A stretch of 64,000 nt of DNA, from NCBI GenBank assembly GCA_905221605.1, contig CAJNDS010002001.1:923001-987000 (forward strand). The letters run 5' to 3'. Each line of letters starts with the position of its first letter. The stretch's first letter is position 1. Below the pieces are notes generated by a model. It had not been told where the DNA came from, did no database searches, and saw only the letters and a program-made list of their open reading frames with translations. Shown one piece after another: positions 57,601 through 64,000 of this stretch. Source of the stretch: Symbiodinium natans. Lineage: Eukaryota > Sar > Dinophyceae > Suessiales > Symbiodiniaceae. The position numbers and the translations under genes were made by a program.

Positions 57601-59480
57601 TCCTGAAGAGGAAGAAGGGCGCCTACCTGTGAATAGCAAGATTGATTTTTTTCTAATTAGGGAGAGACTTGCCCCGCCTGAGCCTCCCTGGCCTGCTTGT
57701 TGTGGCCACATACAGTTGCGCTTCCAGCAAAATGGCATCCTTGTTATCTCGTCTCACTTCTCTTTCCCTTCTCTCCTTCTGTTTCCTTTTGACTGATAAA
57801 CCACAAGAAAGGAACTTGTGTGATAAGGCAGTGGAAGGGTAAGCAGAGGGTGACTCCTGGCGCGTGGACCGGTCCATACTTCATCATACCCCTCCTCTCG
57901 ACCTATCTCTTCTGTTCCTTTCCTTACCCTCTCCTTCTCATAGTTCTTCCTTTTTGTTTTCTTATTTCGAAAAGAAAGAGGGAAGGGAGAGAGAAGGGAG
58001 AGAGGATAGATAAAGAAGAGTGCCATCTTCTTTGCGCCTTGTTTTGTCTCTCCCACTTCTCTATTCATCTCTCTTCTATTCTTTTCTTTGCTCTTCCCAT
58101 TAACAATGCAATCCTTTTGTCTCTCCTCTCTCCTTCTCTCTCCCTTCTCTTCTCCTGTTCCCCTTTAAATGACAAAAGCGCAAGAAAGGAAGAACAAGAG
58201 GGGAATGGAGGCCATGTTCCTTTCTTTTCCAATGGATGGGGAAAGCGAGCGGGGTTGGCTCCTTGTCCGTAGACCCTCCCCATGCTGCAGCAAATCCCTC
58301 CTCTCGCCCTATCGCCTCTGTTCTTTTCCTTGTTCCCAAACGGAAAAAGAAAACGGGTTCCTTTACATGTTCATTGTTCTTCCTTTTGTTTTTATTTGAA
58401 AGGGAAAGATAAGAAAGAGAGGAAAGAAGAAAACGAGTCTTCTCTTTGCCTGATTTTGCACCTCCCTCTCCTGTCTTCATTTCTCTTCCATGATTTTCAT
58501 TGCTCTTCCCATGAAAATTGCTTCCTTTTGATCTCTCCTCTCTCCTTTCTCTCTCCCTTCTCTTCTCTTGTTCTCTTTTAAATCTCAAAATCACACCAAA
58601 GGAAGCTTCTTTTCCTTATTGAATGAAAAAGAAAAAGAAGAAAAGAGATAGGTAAAGACACTGAAGAGCTCCACTGCCTATTGTTTCATTCCCTTTCCTC
58701 TCTTTCTATGTGTTGTTTTCCTTGTCGTTTCAGAAAGCTAGCAAAATAAGGGCAAGGGGGCTTCCTGAAGAGGAGAGGGCACCTATTTGTTTTAATTATA
58801 GAGGGAAAAGCGAGAGACAAGGAAGGGAGAGATGATAGATAAAGAAGAGTGCTATCCGTCTCCTTGTTTCTTGTGTCTTCTCTTCTTTTCAGTACCCCTC
58901 CAGAAAATTCAAATGGCCTCCTTGTTGTCTCTCCTCTCTCACTTCCCTTGCCCTTCTCTCCTTCTGTTACCTTTTAACTAATAAAACACAAGAAAGGAAC
59001 TTGTATGATAAAGCAGTGGAAGGGTAAGCAGAGGGTGACTCCTTGCGCGTGGACCTTGCCCATACTTCATCATATCCCTCTTTTCGGCCTGTCTCTTCTG
59101 CTCTTTTCATTACCCTTCTCCTTTTCAAGTTCTTCTTTTTTAGTTTTTCTGTTTCGAAAAGAAAGAGGGAAGGGAGAGAGAAGGGAGAGAGGATAGATAA
59201 AGAAGAGTGCCATCTTCTTTGCGCCTTGTTTTGTCTCTCCATCTTCTTTGTTCATCTCTCTTCTATTCTTTTCTTGGCTCTTCCCATTAAAATTGTGTTC
59301 CTTTTATCTCTCCTCTCTCCTTCTCTTTCCCTTCTCTTCTCCTGTTCCCCTTTAAATGACAAAAACACAAGAAAGGAAGAACAAGAGGGGAATGGAGGCC
59401 CTTTTCCTGTATTCTCCTGTTGCAATGAATAAAGAAAAAAGGATAGGAGATAAGGAAGGGAATTGAGGAGCTCCTTTCGC
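54664..59480. repeat. 1.9-kb tandem duplication of purine/pyrimidine-rich DNA
   Basis: Copy 1 is 54664-56567, copy 2 is 56568-58466, and copy 3 starts at 58467 and has an internal deletion near 58890-58900 before ending around 59460. Copies 1 and 2 are almost identical. Each unit alternates CT-rich and GA-rich blocks (TCTCTCCTCTCTCC; AAAGAGGGAAGGGAG) and has shorter internal repeats. Open frames of 60-160 codons are by-products. Confidence 0.9.
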
Positions 59481-59557
59481 TACTTTCTTATGCGCTTTCC
59501 TTTGTATCTACCACACAAAAACACGACTCTCAGCTTCCAAATAAACCCTATTTAAGC

Positions 59558-61176
59558 CACCCACGGGGGGGGGGGGGGGCGTTAGGGCTAAATCATTAAG
59601 ATTTAGGGTTTAGTTAGGTTTAGTTATTGAGGTTTAGGGGTTAATTATTAGGGTTTATAATCATTATGGATTAGGGTGTAAGGTTTAGGGTTAGGGGCAC
59701 CCGCATAGCTGGACGAACCACTCAGCAGGTCTCCCTAAGGTGTAGGGCTATAAGGTTTTTAGGGTCGAGTGCTTTTTTTGTTCTTTTGTGCGTCAGGAAC
59801 TCTGGAGGTTCATGGGTACTAACAAAAATTATAAGTCTACTTATAACCTACTTAATGGACTTAGGGGGCCCTATAAGTGCAGTTTTGATTGGGGTGATAA
59901 GTACCCTGAGCCTATAGGCCTACATGTTGCGGTCTAGCGTCAACTGTATGGGGTTTAGGATTTTGGGGCTCAGGGATTTTGCAGGGCTTTGCATTGTCGG
60001 CTCCTGAGCCAACCTCGGGTTCGGCTCTTTCAAGGTCTGTGGGGTTTAGGGTTTAGGGTTTAGGGTTTAGGGTTTAGGGTTTAGGGTTTAGGGGGGTTTA
60101 GGGATTGAGGGGCCTCCTTGCTCAGAGACTGGCGTAGGGTTTCAGTATCGGATTTTTCGGCCTCCTGGGCTTTGGAGTTCAGCTTTCTGGGTATTTAGGG
60201 GTTCGGCTCCGAAGATTCACCAAACTGTCCGCACTCTAAGCTCAGCACCACATTTTGCCGCAGCATGTCCTTGGCCGCCAGTCTCCCTACATTGAGGCCG
60301 AAAACTTCCCGTTGCCGACTTTTGAATTAGGGTTTAAATACCCTAAGATAGAGAGGTTTAGGGTTTAGGGTTTAGGGTTTAGGGTTTAGGGTTTAGGGTT
60401 TAGGGTTTAGGGTTTAGGGTTTAGGGTACAGCATCTCAAGTCCAAGCATTCACTAGTCAAGCAGCTTGTCAAGCGTTGGAAAAAAACCCACCCACCCAAG
60501 AAACCCATAACATTAAGAAAATACAAAGTTCACTCAATACATTCCCAGTAGTTAGTTTTTAACGGACCCAAAACCCGAAATCTAATTTAAGGCCCACAAT
60601 AGGCCCTTTATGCTCTTAGGGCCCTAAACCCTACGGTTTAGAAGCCCCTATCGGTGAAGGCTCGGTTTCGGTCAAAAATCCAGAAAACGAGAGTGCTCTG
60701 CTTAAGATGCCCTTAACAGCAAATTAGCATGAAAACATGCTAACTCCCCTTCTAAACCACAAGAACACGTGGGTAGTACACCCTAAACTAGGGTCCCACT
60801 TCGGGGCACCCTACATAGTACGGCGCCGTGATCATCCGGACCTCAAGAGGGGGCCCTAATTTAGAGAACCACCCCCATATGTTGCATAGCGAGAATGAGG
60901 AGACCGTTTCTGGCCGCCATGGAATTACAGACGCGACTCTCAGGAGGAATGAGGATCCAAAGGCTGACCAACCTCAACATCAATTCATGCTTCACCCAAG
61001 AGTCGCCCCGCTGTTCCCATGTGTAGAGCACCCGAAGAAAAAATAAAACATGTCTGTCCCTATATTGCGCTTGCAAGGAAGAATATGTTGAGGTTAGTAG
61101 TAGAATGTCCCTATACTGCCCTTACAAGGACGAATATTTTTAACTACTATTTGCTTGAGAACTTACTAGCCTTGAA
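59558..61176. other. telomere-like flank, no gene
   Basis: G run at 59565-59579, then degenerate TTTAGGG-derived text, with clean arrays at about 60043-60099 and 60356-60428. No coding evidence. Confidence 0.6.
60356..60428. repeat. interstitial TTTAGGG array
   Basis: Ten uninterrupted TTTAGGG units. Confidence 0.95.
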
Positions 61177-61490
61177 GCGGGGGCGGGGGGCGGGGGGGGG
61201 GGGGGAGGGGGGCGGGGTGGGAGGGGGGGTGGGGGGGCGGGGGAGGGGAGCGGGGGGGGGAGGGGGGCGGGGGGGCGGGGGGGCGGGGGGGTGGGGGGGG
61301 GAGACGGGGGGGGGGGGGGGGGGGAAGGGGCGGCAAGGGGCGGGGGGGGGGGGGGGGCCGGGGGGGGGGGGGGGGGGGGGGGGGGTAGGGGGGGCGGGTT
61401 GGGGGGCGGGGGGGGGGCGGTAGGGGAGGGGGGGGGGGGCGGGGCGGGGGGGGGCGGGGGGGGGGGGGGGGCGGGTGGGGGAGGGGGTTC
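61177..61490. repeat. almost pure G tract
   Basis: About 310 bp that is nearly all G on the plus strand with isolated C, A and T. Extreme G-quadruplex potential. Exact run lengths may be affected by sequencing. Confidence 0.9.
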
Positions 61491-61659
61491 TTAAGCAAAT
61501 AGGAGCCCTAAACCCTAAACCCTAAACGTTAAGCAAGCAGTAGACACTCGGAGGGCTTAAGGGGCACAAAACTTTGGGAGCATCCTCGGGCCGCCAAGGT
61601 GCCGCAAAGACGGCCAGAGCCTCGGAAGCTGCTTGGCCTTTTTATGTTTATAACGTGTG

Positions 61660-61763
61660 AAAAAAATATGTATTTACTTATTTATTTATTTATATTTATT
61701 CATTTATATATATACTAGAATGAAACGTATATATGTATATGTATATATATATATAGATATATG

Positions 61764-61795
<32 letters not shown>

Positions 61796-61805
61796 ATTAT
61801 ATAAA
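61660..61805. repeat. AT microsatellite
   Basis: TTTATTTATT units followed by (TATATG)n and (TA)n. Confidence 0.95.
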
Positions 61806-64000
61806 AGCTATCGTAAAATTTTCAAAGCCACACGTGGAGTCTGAGCTGAAGCAGTGAAGCTGCAAGGTCGCCGTAGCCCCAACGATGGCGGAGGGTGAGG
61901 CTGGCCCCCCCCCCCCCCGGGTTTAGGGTTTAGGGTTTAGGGTTTCCACCCCTAGTTGAAGCTGAGCCACCTGCTCCCAGAGAGCAGCCCGATCGCAGGC
62001 TGCGATTGCAAGCGTGTGGGCTGCAGGGGACATCTCCTCTTTGAGCCACTCGTCCGCAGTCCTGCGGAGGTCTGCTCACTGACTCACAGCACTTCCCGGA
62101 CTCTGCGTTTGACACCGGCTGAGCACAGTCAAAACAGCCATAGAAGCCCACCCATGTTAACTTTATAAGAATAATGTCTAGGACAATCAGGACCTCTATT
62201 GTGGCATGTCGTACCCTGCGCTCTGCCTGACCAATGCCAGCGCTTGGCGCCACACGATGGCCTTGGCACACGCGGAGACGACACCGGCGTGGGCAACGGG
62301 ATCAGCGCCTGCCAGGGAGTGTGGGTCTCCAAGCCTGTCTCCCAAACTTAGGGGCTGAATACCCTAGCCCAAAGAAGGTTATAACCTTTTACATAAAGTA
62401 GGATTCCATATAACCAAAAAGGCTAAAGGTTACCTACCCAGTCCCTAAGCAAACTTCATTCAGCAAAAGCCGAAAGCAGGAATGCTAGCTCGAAGACAAA
62501 TCGCGGAGGGTCCATGTGAGGTTTGCGGCCTGGTCCCCTGAATAAACCTCTCATAAAGAGGGTTTAGGGTTTAGGGTTTAGGGTTTAGGGTTTAGGCCCC
62601 TGAATAAACCTCTCATAAAAGACTCCTCTTCGTTTTGCTGAAGCTGACTCAACATGTGCCACCTGCCACGTCAGGCCATCGAGAGTTCCGCCTTGCACGG
62701 GTGGCAATCTTATAAGCAAGTAGTGGCTAAGAACCACCCCCCCACACGGTATTCTGCCTTTAAGGGCAAGATAGGGATTTTTGACACTGAGCTTTTCTTT
62801 TTTTAGAGGGGGGGGGGGGGGGACGGGTTCTGAAGTCAAGGACATCTGTTCACCCACTCGCCCAACTGTGCTGTCATGGCGGGTTTAGGGTTTAGGGTTT
62901 AGGGTTTAGGGTTTAGGGACTTGCAAGGGAGGAGCCCCCAACCATGCTGCGAGCGAGCTTCATCTCTTCAAGGAGGCCTTGGCCAGGGTTTAGGGTTTAG
63001 GGTTCAGGGTTTGGGGTTTGGGGTTTGGGGTTTAGGGTTTCCCGTGCCGCCCAGAAAGATCCTAAAACCTAAGCCCGAAGAAGAATCTTCTCAACCTCCA
63101 AGAGCCTGAGACCTCAGGTTTTTAGGGTTTAGGGGTGAGAACCCTCGGGGGTAGAAGCCCCCAGAACCCAAAACAAACCCAATCCCCACAAATCTGAAGT
63201 TGTGCACCCTACCCTAAAAATCCCAGATACCTACCAAGGGGGTATAGGTACTACAGGGCCCCAAGTTTTGCAAGTGCCCATCCAGTGACCCAGAGCCGCC
63301 ACCCACGCGTGGCCGCGGCCGCAGGCACCGATGGCGGCGCCGAAAGTGCGAGGCGTGCGGGGTATCTGCAAGTTTCGGATCTCAAGGGTTTAGGGTTTTA
63401 GGGCTTCGAAGAAAGGTTTCGAGACCCACCCCCGCGTGAGGCACGCAAGGCAACCGTCCGATCTGAAACGGGCTTAGGGTTTTTAGATGTGGTGCTGCTT
63501 CTTTTGGTTGTTGGTGCAACGCACAGTTCCGGTCAGTCCAAGCGTTAAGCGATCCTAAATATTACACAAGCGCACATACACAACGACACTGCTTTCATGC
63601 ATCACGACCTCATACACGGACACATGCAAACATGGAAACACCTTGTGGGACTCGCCTAGCTGGACGCAGGCGGCCGGCAGGGTATGTAAGCGACTTGAGG
63701 ATTCTTGGGGTCGGGCCTGCAAGAAGGCTTCGACACACATGCGTGGACTTGGGTTTAGGGTTTAGGGTTTAGGGACGTAGAGTTATCCGTCTCCTCACTT
63801 GCTGCTTGAAATCATGGGGTTCAGAACCCCTAAGCCCTAAGCCCTAAGCCCTAAACCCTAAGCCCTAAACCCTAAACCCTAAACCCTAACCCCTAAACCC
63901 TACTGCGTTGTTGCCACCATGGAGAGTACCTGAACCCTTACTCTCTGCCTGCTGGCGATCCATTCTCACGAGGAGCTGCAGGGCGCTCTCCTGAACGAAG
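61806..64000. other. telomere-array-rich right flank, no gene
   Basis: Clean TTTAGGG arrays at 61918-61945, 62558-62596, 62882-62918, 62984-63040 (partly TTTGGGG) and 63750-63776; at 63826-63902 the array runs the other way (CCCTAAA/CCCTAAG). C and G homopolymers near 61906-61919 and 62808-62821. No coding evidence. Confidence 0.7.
62535..62619. repeat. telomere array flanked by a 23-bp direct repeat
   Basis: CCCCTGAATAAACC...CATAAA occurs at 62535-62557 and again, identical over 23 bp, at 62597-62619. Between them are 39 bp made only of TTTAGGG units and a two- or three-base lead-in. Confidence 0.95.

Larger units (their letters stand above)
50769..59557. mobile_element. 8.8-kb non-coding island with perfect 27-bp terminal inverted repeats
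   Basis: GCTTAAATAGGG...TTGGAAGCTG at 50769-50795 recurs as its exact reverse complement at 59531-59557, and similarity extends about ten bases further inward (TCGTGTT). A second, diverged inverted copy at 50853-50877 makes the left end a small foldback. Inside are palindromes, a CAT microsatellite, two opposed 88-bp satellite arrays and a 1.9-kb tandem duplication, but no transposase-like frame. G runs lie just outside both ends. No clear target-site duplication was seen, so it is either a large non-autonomous element or a satellite island flanked by two small elements. Confidence 0.6.

Noticed and set aside
54660-59440. Repeated frames of 60-164 codons, Ser/Phe/Leu or Lys/Glu/Arg-rich
   Set aside because: Translations of purine/pyrimidine tracts copied by the tandem duplication.
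61019-61498. Gly-rich or Pro-rich frames
   Set aside because: They only reflect the G tract.

Overview
The window looks like nuclear DNA of a dinoflagellate. The sequence-level reasons are: (1) TTTAGGG/CCCTAAA telomere-type arrays not only towards the right edge but scattered through introns and intergenic DNA; (2) genes cut into very small exons whose introns mostly start with GC or GA rather than GT and end in AG (the clearest case is the PP2C gene at 42.4-46.4 kb, where nine exons join in phase only with 5 GC, 2 GA and 1 GT donors); (3) long low-complexity and satellite islands; (4) one possible relict of the dinoflagellate spliced leader at about 50.22-50.24 kb. No bacterial-style operons, ribosome binding sites, tRNA, rRNA or CRISPR were found. 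Species cannot be told from this alone.

Layout: 0.8-3.8 kb, PhyH-type oxygenase (minus). 6.4-7.1 kb, array of regularly spaced hairpins. 7.9-9.4 kb, 12.4-12.9 kb and 13.4-14.1 kb, phase-consistent exon chains of unidentified minus-strand genes. 14-23 kb, mostly introns, intergenic DNA and simple repeats with scattered coding-like spans. 23.15-24.40 kb, an intronless-looking minus-strand gene for a protein that joins a Z-DNA/Z-RNA-binding (Z-alpha) winged helix to an OAS/poly(A)-polymerase-like nucleotidyltransferase; this is the most interesting gene of the window. 25.6-28.4 kb, two unidentified minus genes; 28.8-32.1 kb, a plus-strand island; 32.4-33.0 kb unidentified minus exons; 33.0-34.4 kb, methionine-R-sulfoxide reductase B (minus); 34.7-35.2 kb, an older copy of the hairpin array; 36-41.5 kb, further unidentified minus exons; 42.4-46.4 kb, PTC7-type PP2C phosphatase (minus); 47.6-50.2 kb, a GPS-motif, Ser/Thr-rich surface-type protein (minus). 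From 50.77 to 59.56 kb lies an 8.8-kb non-coding island bounded by perfect 27-bp inverted repeats and filled with palindromes, a CAT microsatellite, two head-to-head 88-bp satellite arrays and a 1.9-kb tandem purine/pyrimidine duplication. 59.6-64 kb is rich in telomere-type arrays, an almost pure G tract and AT microsatellites, resembling subtelomeric DNA.

All recognised genes sit on the minus strand, in keeping with the unidirectional gene blocks of dinoflagellates. They do not form an obvious pathway: PhyH oxygenase, sulfoxide repair, a probably mitochondrial phosphatase, a surface protein, and the Z-alpha nucleotidyltransferase. Exon borders were derived by hand from codon phase and AG acceptors, and no transcript evidence was available.
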